64,000 nucleotides of DNA from Sequoia sempervirens (lineage: Eukaryota; Streptophyta; Pinopsida; Cupressales; Cupressaceae): assembly GCA_007258455.2 (NCBI GenBank), contig VDFB02358134.1, forward strand, positions 208,304,407 to 208,368,406. The letters run 5' to 3'. The notes beneath the pieces were generated by a model that did not search any database, was not told the origin of the DNA, and was given only the letters and a program-made list of their open reading frames with translations. Shown here piece by piece: positions 1-10,327 of this stretch (its first letter is position 1; each line of letters begins with the position of its first letter). Position numbers and translations under genes: made by a program.

Positions 1-78
1 ATTGGTCTTTATCCCGATCTAGTTCTATTTTTACATAATGCTAAGGTAGAAGCTACTTTATCTCAATCTTTCTATTAA
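1..78 (+). pseudogene. ndhD: ndhD 3' end fragment
   Basis: The frame runs in from the left edge and ends at a TAA. It encodes about 25 residues that resemble the NdhD C-terminus (IGLYPDLVLFL, then KVEATLSQSFY). NdhD is a proton-pumping membrane subunit of the plastid NADH dehydrogenase-like complex. This piece lies on the plus strand, whereas the ndhD 5' part at 2092-2669 lies on the minus strand, so the two cannot be one gene. The identification rests on a short match to the remembered family C-terminus. Confidence 0.6.
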
Positions 79-338
79 TCGTAATCATTTTTTTTGAGCT
101 TTCAGATGAATTGGAAACTATCTAATAGGCCTAGCTATACCCTTTTCTTTATGAGATATAAATAGAATGAAATAGAGAAAATTGCTCTCTAGTTCGAGTT
201 ATTACTCTACGACACCCTCTGAAATAACTTGGACGAACTCTCTATTAGTTCAATACCATAGAATCACTGATGATTATTCTAAACAACTCATAATAGATAG
301 AGTAGAATAAGGATTTTTCATACTTATAAAAGTATACA

Positions 339-411
339 TGCCAGGAACTAGATTTGAACTAGTGACACAAGGATTTTCAGTCGTCTGCTCTACCAACTAA
401 GCTATCCCGGC
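339..411 (-). tRNA. trnF-GAA: trnF-GAA
   Basis: A 73-nt cloverleaf reads GCCGGGATAGCTTAG at the 5' end on the minus strand, with anticodon loop CTGAAAA (GAA) and acceptor end TTCCTGGCA. It matches plastid tRNA-Phe. It lies beside trnL-UAA as in the ancestral trnL-trnF pair, both on the same strand. A few changes in the T arm relative to the usual plastid gene fit a decaying nuclear copy. Confidence 0.93.
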
Positions 412-707
412 TATTCTCCTATGCATCATACTAGCACAATAACCAAACTCCTATCAACTAAAAACAAAAAGGTAAAAGATAGCATTTGAAAGAGTAGAAG
501 CAACAATGCAAATAAAAACATACATATATGTTATTTACAGTTATATACATACACATATACAAAGATGTATATATACAGAAGTAGACACAAATTTATCATA
601 CAATTCAAACTTCTTATGTGATAAAGTTTTCTTATGTTCTTATTAAGACATCTAAAAAATAATTAAAAGAAAAATAAAATAAAACAAACCTCTTTGATAA
701 AGAGGTC

Positions 708-1276
708 TGGGGATAGAGGGACTCGAACCCTCACGATCTATAAAACCAACAGATTTTCCTCCTACTCCAATTTTCATTGTTGTTAAGATTGACATGTAGA
801 ATTGGACTCTATCTTTATCCTCATCCGATTATTACTTCAAAAAATGGAAGTAAACGCAACTCTCTTTCTAGAGAAGCTCTTAATTGGAAAGCTTAATGAA
901 TCCTTCAATTTCAATTTGAAGCTAGGCATATTCTTTTTAAAATAAAACCTAGAACAATTCAAGCTCTAATCGTTATTTTTGTTTATTGGTGATATATAAT
1001 TCTTTTTCAAGCGTTAAATAAAATACAAAAGACATTCTGTAAATAAAGTATCCAATTCAAATTATGTTGATTCGTTAGAATAGCTTCCATTGAGTCTCTG
1101 CACCTATCCCTTTCTCGGAAAGGAAACTATTGTCTCTAGAAATCGGATTTGGCTCAGGATTTCCCATTCAAAATATCCCAGGGTTCCCTAGATTTGGATG
1201 CTATCACTTGGTAAGTTTCCATACCAAGGCTCAAAAAATTTAAGTCCGTAGCATCTACCGATTCTGCCATATCCCC
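708..1276 (-). tRNA. trnL-UAA: trnL-UAA with group I intron
   Basis: The 5' exon lies at about 1240-1276 on the minus strand. It begins GGGGATATGGCAGAATCGG and stops after the anticodon region ACTTAA. The 3' exon lies at about 708-757 and ends in TCTATCCCCA. Between them are about 480 bases with the features of the plastid trnL group I intron, including a conserved start after the anticodon loop. The pairing with trnF downstream is the classic plastid barcode arrangement. Exon boundaries are approximate. Confidence 0.9.
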
Positions 1277-1539
1277 TTCTTGTAGAACGAAATCATAAAA
1301 TAATAATTGCATCCCATCAATTATTTTATTTGCATTAGCATTATATTCTTTCTACATTTTTTATGCAATGTTCTTATCTGTATTCCCATCCTACACCACA
1401 AAAATATCCCTTTCTCTATTTAGATCTTATTGAAATCATATTTCCATTCTATAAGTATAGTCTATGAAAGGATGAGAAATCAAAAAGAATTTTTTTCTTC
1501 TTATTTTTTTTCTGATTTTTTGAAATAATACTATTCCAC

Positions 1540-1611
1540 CTGGGACAGAAGGATTCGAACCTTTGCAATAATAGGACCAAAACCTGCTCCCTTACTGCTT
1601 GGCCACGCCCC
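1540..1611 (-). tRNA. trnQ-UUG: trnQ-UUG
   Basis: The minus strand folds as plastid tRNA-Gln: acceptor GGGGCGTGG, anticodon loop TTTTGGT (UUG) and 3' end TCTGTCCCAG. It is followed by psbK on the opposite strand, as in the ancestral plastid order trnQ-psbK-psbI. The anticodon stem and variable region differ somewhat from the usual plastid gene, so it is probably not functional. Confidence 0.9.
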
Positions 1612-1896
1612 ATTGGTGTTGTTTTATTTTAATCAATTAATAGAAATTAAAGCAATGTTTCATTGTAATTCATTAGAGATTCATTCTTATCTGGTGCTAT
1701 GCAATTATGCATAGGAAAGCCGGAGGGGCATAGATTCTTGAGTGAATAAAATAGATATTATCTATAGAGGAACCTAAAAAGAAACAAGAATATATATTCA
1801 TTGGTCATTCTCTATTAGAATGGTCAAAATATTATATGAAGAAATGATCCCTTCAAACTCGAAGACTAAAATTCTAATCTTGGCGAAGAAATTCAA

Positions 1897-2094
1897 TTGA
1901 TTGGCCAAAAACTTTTGGGTCTTTACATCATTTTTATTCATCGGAGAATTGAAATTCCAGTTATCCTCAACCTCCGTATTTGTCTAGACGATGCCGCTTT
2001 TCATTTGAATAACCCCTTTTTTTCCAAATTTCCCGAAGCTTATGCAATTTTTTATCCAATTGTTAATGTAATGCCAATTATCCCTCTATTGGCC
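1897..2094 (+). pseudogene. psbK: psbK, 3'-truncated
   Basis: The frame contains the conserved PsbK segment [13 protein letters not shown] followed by NVMPIIPLL. PsbK is a small one-helix subunit of the photosystem II core. The last part of its transmembrane helix, normally ending in a Trp-Gln-Ala-Ala-Val-Ser-Phe-Arg-type tail, is missing. After PIIPLL the frame runs into reverse-strand ndhD sequence near 2092, so the gene is cut by a recombination junction. The first about 20 residues may be untranslated leader, and the true start is uncertain. Confidence 0.75.
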
Positions 2095-2669
2095 CATGAG
2101 ATCCATAGAGACCCATACTTAAAGCTCCCATTAAGATAAAAATGGAACCACCCGCAGTATACAAAAGAAATTTTGTGGCCGAATATAGATGTCTTTTTCC
2201 CCACCACATGGATAAAAGTAGGTAAAAAGGAATTAGTTCCAACTCCCACATGAGAAAGAAAAGTAGAATATCTCGAGAAGCAAATAATCCCAATTGGTCA
2301 CTGTACATTGCCAACATCAAGAAATGCAATAATCATGGATTTTGAGTAACTGGCCAAGCAGCTAAAGTAGCTAAAGTAGTTACAAATCTCGTTAATAAAA
2401 TAAGTCCGATGGAAAATCCATCAATTCCCAGTTTCCAATGAAAATGGATAAGATTTATCCAATTATAATCCTCTTCCAATTGGATTAATGAATTACCAAA
2501 ATGATAATGATAACGGAATATATAGGTCATTAAAAGTAGATCTAATAAGAAAATACCTAGAGTTTACCATCGAATCATTTTATTTCCTTTATGGGGAAAT
2601 AATGGGATTAATAACCCCGCAGATATGGGCAAAATAACAATTATTGTTAACCAAGGTAAATTACTCATA
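2092..2669 (-). pseudogene. ndhD: ndhD, 5' part only
   Basis: The minus strand starts with ATG at 2669 ([14 protein letters not shown]). It continues through [46 protein letters not shown] and YTAGGSIF, all typical of the NdhD N-terminal third. The gene stops abruptly at the junction with psbK near 2092, so most of the roughly 500-residue protein is absent. Two in-frame stops are present: one shortly after the start region, and a TGA after VTQNP that looks like a former Arg codon. It sits just upstream of psaC, as in plastids. Confidence 0.88.
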
Positions 2670-2808
2670 ATGAAGAGAAAAGAGACTTTCGATATCAAAA
2701 CCCATGCTTTCAATTTTGGGTCGAGTATGGGTTTTGATCAGTGAAAGAAGAAAAGGAGAATGAAAAATATGTATGGGATGGATCTAACTATTTTTCTTTT
2801 TTTATGGA

Positions 2809-3054
2809 TCAGTAAGCTAGACCCATACTGCAGGTTGTTTCATGCCATAAATAAACACGTACATTTAAGAAATCCATTGGACAAGCCGATTCACACCTCT
2901 TACAACCTATGCAGTCTTCTATTCTTGGAGCAGAAGCAATTTGCTTAGCTTTACATCCTTCCCAAGGTATCATTTCTAATACATCTGTGGGACACGCTCG
3001 TACACATTGGGTACAACCAATACATGTATCATAAATTTTAACTAAATGTGCCAT
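2809..3054 (-). CDS. psaC: psaC, photosystem I iron-sulfur protein VII
   Basis: The frame encodes 81 residues starting [17 protein letters not shown]. PsaC binds the two terminal 4Fe-4S clusters (FA and FB) of photosystem I on the stromal side. Both CxxCxxCxxxCP motifs are intact ([12 protein letters not shown] and [12 protein letters not shown]), and the length equals the family's usual 81. I chose the inner Met at 3054 over one six codons upstream because it matches the conserved start. One Arg near the C-terminus reads Cys (TTCSMGLAY), a CpG-type change. The frame is intact, but the gene is presumably silent in the nucleus. Confidence 0.93.
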   Translation of the reverse strand: MAHLVKIYDTCIGCTQCVRACPTDVLEMIPWEGCKAKQIASAPRIEDCIGCKRCESACPMDFLNVRVYLWHETTCSMGLAY

Positions 3055-3072
3055 TGGATCTAAGAACTCCAT

Positions 3073-3433
3073 TAGTTATCATATAAATTTTTTTTAATTG
3101 AATAAGATTTTTTAATATATGGCCAATGATGATATATTATGAATATAAAGCAAATCAATAATTGTATTATTGATGATATAATGAATATATTCAAATTCTA
3201 TCTGTTTGTTTTATAAAAGAGACAGATTTGACCCAATCTGGTCTAATCGTGTTAGACAAATCATTTGGATAGTGAGTTAAAGATGAATTATGCTCTTGAT
3301 TGATCATAATACTTATAATAAATCTCTCTAAAATAAAGAGAAAAGAGAGATTTAGATCTATTTTTAGAGAGACAGGCCTAGTATCTATTTGAATAGGAAT
3401 AGGTCTACAAATTCTTCATATGGAAAGAGATCT
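3073..3433. other. psaC-ndhE spacer
   Basis: This is AT-rich plastid intergenic sequence between psaC and ndhE with short direct repeats of an ATTGATGATATA type near 3125-3190. I see no gene in it. Confidence 0.6.
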
Positions 3434-3739
3434 CTATTGCCATTTTGACAAATTAAATTCATCGATACGAGTTGATTTTCTGTTACGATATATTGCCAGA
3501 ACAATAGCTAATCCAATAGCTGCTTTAGCAGCAACAATAGCTATAACAAAGATCAAGAAGATATCCCCCTTTACTTGCCTACTATCAAAATAATCTGAGA
3601 ATGTTACTAGGTTTAAATTCACCGCATTGTGTATTAGTTCAAGACACATAAGTGCTTTAACCATGTTTTGACTTGTTACTAGTCCGTAAATACCAATAGA
3701 GAATAAATAAGCACCTAAAATAAGTGCATTTTCGAGCAT
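3434..3739 (-). CDS. ndhE: ndhE, NDH complex subunit 4L
   Basis: The frame gives about 101 residues beginning [19 protein letters not shown], the usual NdhE length. NdhE is a three-helix membrane subunit of the plastid NDH complex that takes part in cyclic electron flow. Conserved [20 protein letters not shown] and [16 protein letters not shown] segments are present. A Glu in the third helix reads Lys (IVAAKAAIG), a charge reversal that fits G-to-A decay. An in-frame Met six codons upstream (3757) is an alternative start. It lies downstream of psaC as in ancestral plastomes. Confidence 0.92.
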   Translation of the reverse strand: MLENALILGAYLFSIGIYGLVTSQNMVKALMCLELIHNAVNLNLVTFSDYFDSRQVKGDIFLIFVIAIVAAKAAIGLAIVLAIYRNRKSTRIDEFNLSKWQ

Positions 3740-3927
3740 AATAGAGGAACTCCTCATACCTTACCCTCTTTAGATACAAACAAAAGTTATAATAAGTTTC
3801 TACTTTTCCATTATCGAAAGAACTTCTATTGATTTGTTTTGAATATGATAAATCAAGGTGGGAAAAGATAATATTTATATAATTGTATTAATCATCCATA
3901 AGATGGAGATTCAAATCTTTTATGCAC

Positions 3928-4893
3928 CTAAAATTTCATTTCGACCAATTGAACTTTCTCAAATTGATTCTTCTTAAGAACCAAAAATATCTGTGCTAAA
4001 ATGATAGATGCTAAGAATAATAAAAGACCTTGAACACGTAAAGGATCTTGAAGTACTATTTCTGCATTTTCCTGACCAAATCCACCTACATTAGGGTTAT
4101 TCATTAACGACTGATCCACCTTGATGAATTCGCCTTCTAAAACAAGAAGTTCAAGTCCCAGAGGTACAAATTCAACCACTTGTTGACCATCTAATAGATT
4201 ATCAATACTGATTTGATATCCACCCTTTTCTTTATGTGCAATTTTACTTACTTTACCCATTGCTGAAGCGTTGTAGACTGTATTGTTGCTTTTGCTACCA
4301 TCGGGATAAATTTGTCCTCTTCCTCTATTACCACCCACATATATGGGATATTTCAGGAAGTGAGTTGCTTTATTAGTAGCGGGATTTGGTGAAAGGATGG
4401 GAAACACAATTTCACTATATTTTTGACTAGGAATAGGACCTATTATTATAATATTTTTTTGATTGGGATGATAGTTCTGAAAATAAAGATCACCTATTTT
4501 TTCCTTAATCTCAGGATAAATACGATTCGGAGGAGCTAATTCAAAACCTTCGGGTAAAATAAGAACAAATCCTATATTTAAAGTTCCTTTCTTACCATTA
4601 GCAAGAACTTGTTTTATTTGCTTATCATAGGGTATTTTAACAACTGCTTCAAAAACGGTATCAGGAAGCATGGACTATGGAACTTCAATCTCCATAGGTT
4701 TTTTAGCCAAATGACAATTGGCACATACAATACATCCGGTTGCTTCTCGAGGATTTTCATAACCTTTTTGTCTGAAAATGGGATATGCATTTGCACTAGA
4801 TGCCGGAGTCATTACATCAATCATTATTAAGACGAATATTGATTGAGTTATCCACTTTTTCACCCAGTCATCATAAGTTTTTCTATTTCGCAT
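3928..4893 (-). pseudogene. petA: petA, cytochrome f, one premature stop
   Basis: The reading frame covers the whole roughly 320-residue apocytochrome f. It has a signal-type N-terminus, mature start [18 protein letters not shown], haem motif CIVCANCH, and a C-terminal membrane anchor near [18 protein letters not shown]. Cytochrome f is the c-type haem subunit of the b6f complex facing the thylakoid lumen. A TAG at 4672-4674, after MEIEVP, replaces what is normally a Gln codon and cuts the frame in the same phase. It sits with cemA, ycf4 and psaI in the ancestral order, reversed. Confidence 0.93.
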
Positions 4894-5043
4894 GGTTCAA
4901 TTTTTTGTTGCAATTCTTTTATTTAAAATAAATAGTAGTAGGTAACTATCATAGTTACCTGCCTGCAATTTTGCTACTATATTACACCTAAAGCTAAAAA
5001 ATAAGAAGTATCACCCTAAAAAAAGTAAAAAAGGTGGGATTTG

Positions 5044-5828
5044 TTATTCACTCATCTAGTGATAAATTACTACAAGTGAAGGAGATATACGATTCAAATG
5101 ATGGAAGATCCAATATTTGAAAATTGTGTCTAAGATGACTGGAAAATTTGAAACAAGAACAGATATTATTCGTTCAATATGGGAAAATCCATAATTTTTG
5201 AAGATTGAATCGATGATCAGTTCCCAACCATGGGGCGAATGAAACCCAATACATAGATCGCTTGCTAAAAGAATAGAAGAAGCTTTCATTGTATCGCTTA
5301 AGCTATAGAAGACTTCTTGGATCCAAGAATTGAGAATGCCAAGTCTCTTCTTACCTAGAATGAGACAAACAATTAGAATAAAAAAACATCTTATATTTGC
5401 TAATAAATGTGAGATAACTTGGATACAATCTTGATTATATATTTTGACCAATTGGATCATTTTTTCTTGCATCTCTACACAAATATCTTGTGAATGTGGT
5501 TTTGAATAATCTTCCATCATTATTTCTAACAGGAATAGTTCTTTTATTTTCTCAAATTTGTCTACAACGCTTTCTTCTTGTAAATAATCAATAATTTTTT
5601 CAATTGACTAGTATTCCACCAATTTGTAACCCAAGATTCCAAACCGTTTTGTAATGAAATTGAAATTTCCCAAGGCAATACTATTAAACATGTAAGATAT
5701 TGTAGAGAAGCTAATGTATTATGTTTGGCGACTTCCAATTCGTGAATCATTAACGAACTCGATTGGCTCGTTAGCTCTGTCCAAAATTTGAACAAAGTAT
5801 GAATTATAGAACGAGGTATGAGATTCAT
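5044..5828 (-). pseudogene. cemA: cemA, frameshifted
   Basis: The N-terminal part (5562-5828; [39 protein letters not shown]) and the C-terminal part (5056-5520; [38 protein letters not shown]) together cover CemA, a plastid envelope protein linked to proton extrusion and CO2 uptake. The two parts are in different frames, so an indel lies near 5521-5561. A TAG after VVIYH sits four codons before the likely original stop at 5044. The gene is a pseudogene by two lesions. Confidence 0.9.
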
Positions 5829-6382
5829 AGAATGATCTTATGGGTAATTCTTTGAAATATCTTTCGAATGAGGGATGGTTTGTTTGGAAGGAGAAGTGGA
5901 GTAAAAAGGAAGGATCAATCCTTAAAATCGCTTTGATCTGGACTCATTTTCTATTTATTCTTTTCTTATTTAACTCTTGACTTGAAGAATCGCTTCAATT
6001 TGAGCGGCAAATAAATTGAAGTTTAAGTCTAATAATACCAAATTTGTACTCTTTGGTACATATAGCAAATTGAATTATTTCGGGCACATATGTCAAAAAG
6101 TGTAAAAAACTAGTCATTTACTTCATTGTATTCTTTTGAGATGTTATATCCGTATTTATTTATTAGACCTTTTGTCCCTATCTAATAGATAAAGAATGAT
6201 ATCGAGTGTTTGCGAAGTGCCGAAGAATACCGGTATGCTTCTATAAGTAACATTTCGTGTTAGTGTAAATAAACTGACTATACTTCCCCTCCAGACAAAT
6301 GTTATGTCAAACTTTTTCTGGTATCTACTAATACGAGATCTATCCATTTGTATATTATAAAAGAGGACTTTCCCCCCCCATT
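5829..6382. other. cemA-ycf4 spacer with an unrecognised open frame
   Basis: This is intergenic plastid-type sequence. A minus-strand open frame of 76 codons at 6156-6386 (starting [19 protein letters not shown]) overlaps the end of ycf4. I do not recognise it, and it shows no clear domain or membrane segment. It is most likely chance coding in a spacer. Confidence 0.4.
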
Positions 6383-6937
6383 TCAAAATCCTTCAATGGA
6401 TACGCGCAAAAAACGGGCTAATTCGGCAGCTTTCTGTTCCATTTCACGCAGGGTCAAATTTTCTTCAGTACGAGTTAAGGGGATGTCTTGTTGGCCCTTT
6501 ATTTCCATATAAAGAACACGACGAGGAAAAATACCTTCTTGAACTTCCATTTTGATCGCCTGAATATCCTTAATAAGAAATTGGAGGAAAATACGGCGAT
6601 TTCTTCCGGGAAATCCCCAACGAAAAAGGCATACAATTCCTTCTTTTTCATCAAACTTATTATAGCCACTACCCACATTGCACAAAATAGTGCACCACAA
6701 ATAAGAGCTAATGAACAGACCTGCGATCCCATAAAAACACATAACAATTCCTTGTGGAACAAAAAGTATTTGCTGAGATGGCAATAAGGGTATCAGGTTC
6801 CTACCGAGGTAACTTGAAATTCCGACCACAAAAAATCCTAGTGAACCCAAAAAGAGGAGACAAGCAAAAAACAAATTGCTTATTTTTCGAGACCCTGTTA
6901 TGGGTTCTATCCAGAGCCATTTGGATCGACGATTCAT
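6383..6937 (-). CDS. ycf4: ycf4, photosystem I assembly factor
   Basis: The intact frame has 184 residues, the usual length for Ycf4. It begins [20 protein letters not shown], has two membrane segments (about residues 22-45 and 62-85) and ends [10 protein letters not shown]. Ycf4 is a thylakoid scaffold for photosystem I assembly. Conserved stretches [14 protein letters not shown] and [19 protein letters not shown] are present. It is one of the longer genes here without any lesion. Confidence 0.94.
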   Translation of the reverse strand: MNRRSKWLWIEPITGSRKISNLFFACLLFLGSLGFFVVGISSYLGRNLIPLLPSQQILFVPQGIVMCFYGIAGLFISSYLWCTILCNVGSGYNKFDEKEGIVCLFRWGFPGRNRRIFLQFLIKDIQAIKMEVQEGIFPRRVLYMEIKGQQDIPLTRTEENLTLREMEQKAAELARFLRVSIEGF

Positions 6938-7440
6938 AACAAATTACGTCCTATTTAATTCGAGGGATTGAACAAATTTTCACTCCCACCCCGAAGTCAT
7001 TCTCATAAATTGGCTATATTAATAAACTAGCCATATACATATAAGCATTTAAAAAATAGTATTATATCTATAACGATTTTATTATTCTTTTTTTGTCTGT
7101 GCTTTTTTTTAGCATGGAAATTTTGTCCTTAACTTATTGATTATCAAAATGATACTTCATTGTATCAGTCAAATAAAAATATCAATCTCTATATTGAAAT
7201 GTCTATATACACATATTTTGAAGTATAAGTAAAAAAGATTTATTCTTTCACACACGGGTCTGTATACTATGTATTATACATATTATACCATATACATTTA
7301 CATTCTATCCATAGATTGTTATTTATCATATATATGAATAGATCTAAATAAAGAGAAATATCTATTTAGATCTATTTATCAAGGTTTTATCTTATATTAG
7401 AAAAAATCAATATATATAGGTATATATATATTGATCAGAT
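6938..7440. other. ycf4-psaI spacer
   Basis: This is very AT-rich plastid intergenic DNA with TATATA-type simple stretches around 7260-7440. No gene is visible. Confidence 0.6.
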
Positions 7441-7545
7441 TCATAGAATTTCGTCATTTTGAATATAGAAATAAAGAAAAACCATTGTAATTGCTGGAAA
7501 AAACAAGCCCACCAAAGGCACGAAAAGAGAGGGTAAGTTGTTCAT
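7441..7545 (-). CDS. psaI: psaI, photosystem I subunit VIII
   Basis: The 34-codon frame reads [19 protein letters not shown] and ends FYIQNDEIL. It matches PsaI, a single-helix photosystem I subunit that helps dock PsaL. Length and hydrophobic core match the family. It lies next to ycf4 as in plastids. The frame is intact. Confidence 0.92.
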   Translation of the reverse strand: MNNLPSLFVPLVGLFFPAITMVFLYFYIQNDEIL

Positions 7546-7919
7546 TATTATATCAAAAGTATATTAAATAGTCTTTTTTTTTATTACAAAGATAGATTAT
7601 AAGATCAAATGAGTGATAGGACCAAATAATCGGGCGTGCCTTTCTTCGTAAAATACCTAATTCATTAAGTCTTTTGTAAAGTAATTTATTACTTTACTTT
7701 GTTTGGTACTTGTTTGATACAAAACAAATGGGACCAATTTCCACATTGTATATTGGTACATATAAATGATAAAATATATCCACTTCTCAATTCTATTTTT
7801 TGAAACTATTCTATTAATAGATGTTCATCTTTGAGACAAAGGTCTAACTCCATAGCATAATCTTCTCTAATGCAAGAAAGTTACATAGTGTCTAGTTTTT
7901 CTGGTAAAGGGGTATTTTC
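7546..7919. other. psaI-psbB spacer, possible block junction
   Basis: This is AT-rich non-coding sequence. In ancestral plastomes psbB follows clpP, not psaI. Either this adjacency is native to a rearranged plastome or a join lies here. No clpP or accD remnant is visible. Confidence 0.5.
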
Positions 7920-9447
7920 ATGGGTTTGCCTTGGTATCATGTCCATACCATCGTGTTGAATGATCCTGGCCGGTTAATCATTGTGCATATAATGCATACA
8001 GCTCTAGTTTCTGAATGGGTCGGTTCAATGGCTCTTTACGAATTAGTAGTTTTTGATCCATCCGATCCTATTCTTGATCCAATGTGGAGACAAGGTATGT
8101 TCATTATACCTTTTTATGGCTCGTTTAGGAATAAAGGATTCATGGGGTGGATGGAGTATAACTGGAGAAACTATATCTAATCCAAGTATTTGGAGTTATG
8201 AAGGTGTGGTCGGGGCACATATTGTGTTTTCTGGGTTGTGCTTTTTAGCCGCTATCTAGCATTGGGTATATTGGGATCTAGACGTATTCTGTAATTCCCG
8301 TATAGGAAAACCTTCTTTAGATTTTCCTAAGATTTTTGGAATTCATTTATTCCTCTCAGGAGTAGCTTGTTTCAGATTCGAAGCGTTTCATGTAATGGGT
8401 TTGTATGGCCCTAGAATATGGGTGTCTTATCCTTATGGACTAACTGGAAAAATACAACCTATAAATCCGACATGGGGAGCTGAAGGTTTTGATCCTTTTG
8501 TTCCAGGAGGAATATCTTCTCATCATATTGTAGCAGGTATATTGGGTATATTAGCAGGTCTTTTCCATCTCAATGTTTTTCCTCCCCAACATTTATACAA
8601 AGGATTACGTATGGGGAATATTGAAACTGTCCTCTCCAGCAGTATTGCTGCTGTGTTTTTTGCAACTTTCATTGTGGCCGGAACAGTGTGGTATGGTTTC
8701 GCAACCACTCCGATCGAATTATTTGGTCCTACTCATTACCAGTGGGATCGGGGATACTTCCAACAAGAAATAGATCAGCGGGTTCATGTCGGTCTGGCTG
8801 AAAATCTAAGTCTATCAGAAGCTTGGTCAAAAATTCCTGAAAAACTTGCTTTTTATGATTACATTGGGAATAATCTAGCTAAAGGGGGGTTATTCAGGGT
8901 GGGTGCAATGGAAAATGGAGATGGAATTGCTATTGGTTGGTTAGGACACCCTATTTTCAAAGATAAAAAGGGACATGAGCTTTTTGTACATCGTATGCCT
9001 ACCTTTTTTGAAACATTTCCAGTCGTTCTAGTAGATGAAGAAGGAATTGTGAAAGCTAATGTTCCTTTTAGGAGAGAAAAATCCAAATATAGTGTGGAAC
9101 AAGTAGGTGTAACTGTTGAGTTCTATGGTGGTGAACTTGATGGAGTTAGTTTTGGTGATCCTGCTATAGTCAAAAAATATGCTAGACGTGCCCAATTAGG
9201 TGAAATTTTTGAGTTAGATCGTGCTACTTTGAAATCGGATGGTGTTTTTCAAAGTAGCCCAAGTGGTTGGTTTACTTTTGGGCATGTTGCATTTTCTATT
9301 CTTTTCTTTTTTGGACATATTTGGCATGGTGCTAGAACTCTATTTCGGGATGCTTTTGCCAATATTGATCCAGATTTGGATGCTCAAGTAGAATTTGGGG
9401 CATTCCAAAAACTGGGAGATCCAAGTACTAAAAGACAAGTGGTATAA
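7920..9447 (+). pseudogene. psbB: psbB, CP47, frameshift and stop
   Basis: The frame starts [19 protein letters not shown] and ends [17 protein letters not shown], spanning the full 508-residue CP47, the core antenna chlorophyll protein of photosystem II. A one-base frame change occurs near 8114 (IPF region), and a TAG at 8257-8259 replaces the Trp of the AAIWHW motif. From 8395 to the end 350 codons are open. Several Arg or Gly codons have changed (for example YHVHT for the usual YRVHT). The psbT-psbN-psbH-petB-petD genes follow in ancestral order. Confidence 0.95.
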
Positions 9448-9563
9448 TATGGTATTGCTCTGTTTGTTAATGCGATATTGAGATTTTGATTTCACTTTTT
9501 TATGGAAAATGTTGTAATTAGGACGAAAGCTATCTCTATTAATTGTAAACTATGATCGAATCT

Positions 9564-9671
9564 ATGGAAGCATTGGTTTATGCATTCCTTTTGGTGTTGA
9601 CCTTAGGGATAATTTTTTTCGCTATTTTCTTCCGAGAACCCCCCAAACTTCTAGATAGAGGGGGAAAATAA
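9564..9671 (+). CDS. psbT: psbT, photosystem II protein T
   Basis: The intact 35-residue frame [19 protein letters not shown] ends with [10 protein letters not shown]. PsbT is a one-helix photosystem II subunit near the dimer interface. Its length and position after psbB are as in plastids. Confidence 0.94.
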   Translation: MEALVYAFLLVLTLGIIFFAIFFREPPKLLDRGGK

Positions 9672-9704
9672 TTTATTTTTCAAATCCTCCTTCTTACTTA
9701 TAAT

Positions 9705-9741
9705 AAAAAAGTGACCTTCACCATCGAGAAGGTCATTTTTT
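9705..9741 (+). terminator. psbT-psbN intergenic stem-loop
   Basis: An inverted repeat, GTGACCTTC and GAAGGTCAT, is flanked by A and T runs. It sits between convergent psbT and psbN. Plastid 3' stem-loops of this kind act in RNA 3'-end stabilisation. It is conserved here as sequence only. Confidence 0.7.
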
Positions 9742-9747
9742 TTTCAA

Positions 9748-9879
9748 CTAATCCTCGTGCTCTTCAAAAGGATCTCAAAGTTGTTCAGAAGGTTGCCCAA
9801 AGGCGGTGTATAGGGCATAACCAGTAAAGCTAACAAGTAAACAAGATATGGAGATAGGGACTAAGGTTGCAGTTTCCAT
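9748..9879 (-). pseudogene. psbN: psbN, premature stop
   Basis: The minus-strand frame [20 protein letters not shown] continues to [13 protein letters not shown] then stands where the family has an Arg, and the remaining DPFEEHED tail follows to the original stop at 9748. PsbN assists assembly of the photosystem II reaction centre and lies antisense between psbT and psbH. The lesion is a single C-to-T change at a CpG site. Confidence 0.93.
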
Positions 9880-9957
9880 TTGTAGGTAATCCTATGTATG
9901 TATATATGCATAATAGTATACAAAGTTAATTAGATCTCAACCAATACTATTGTTTTT

Positions 9958-10185
9958 ATGGCTACACAAACCATTGATGATACTTCTAGAACCGGACCAA
10001 TATGAACTATTGTAGGAAATTATTTAAAACCACTTAATACAGAATTTGGTAAAGTTGCTCCAAGATGGGGAACTACTCCTTTTATGGGTATTGCAATGGC
10101 TCTATTTGTAGTATTCTTATGCATTATTCTAGAGATTTATAATTCTTCCATTTTATTAGATGGAATTCCAGCTAGTTGGGGCTAG
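9958..10185 (+). pseudogene. psbH: psbH, premature stop
   Basis: The frame starts MATQTIDDTSRTGPI and then has a TGA at codon 16, where the family has Arg. After it the rest is open: [35 protein letters not shown]. PsbH is a phosphorylated one-helix photosystem II subunit. Total length (75 residues) is normal. The nonsense change again looks like CGA to TGA. Confidence 0.93.
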
Positions 10186-10327
10186 AAAAACTAGAAAATC
10201 CACCCTCGAGTTCATCCAAAACAAAAAGAATTAAGAAAGAAATTTTTTTGAATAGCTTTCATTTTTAGGTTATTATGTTCTAGTAGTTTGATCATGTAAT
10301 TACTTTTATCTAAGGATTTTTGGAATT

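Noticed and set aside
6156..6386. 76-codon frame between cemA and ycf4
   Set aside because: It has no recognisable motif, overlaps the ycf4 end, and is likely spacer.
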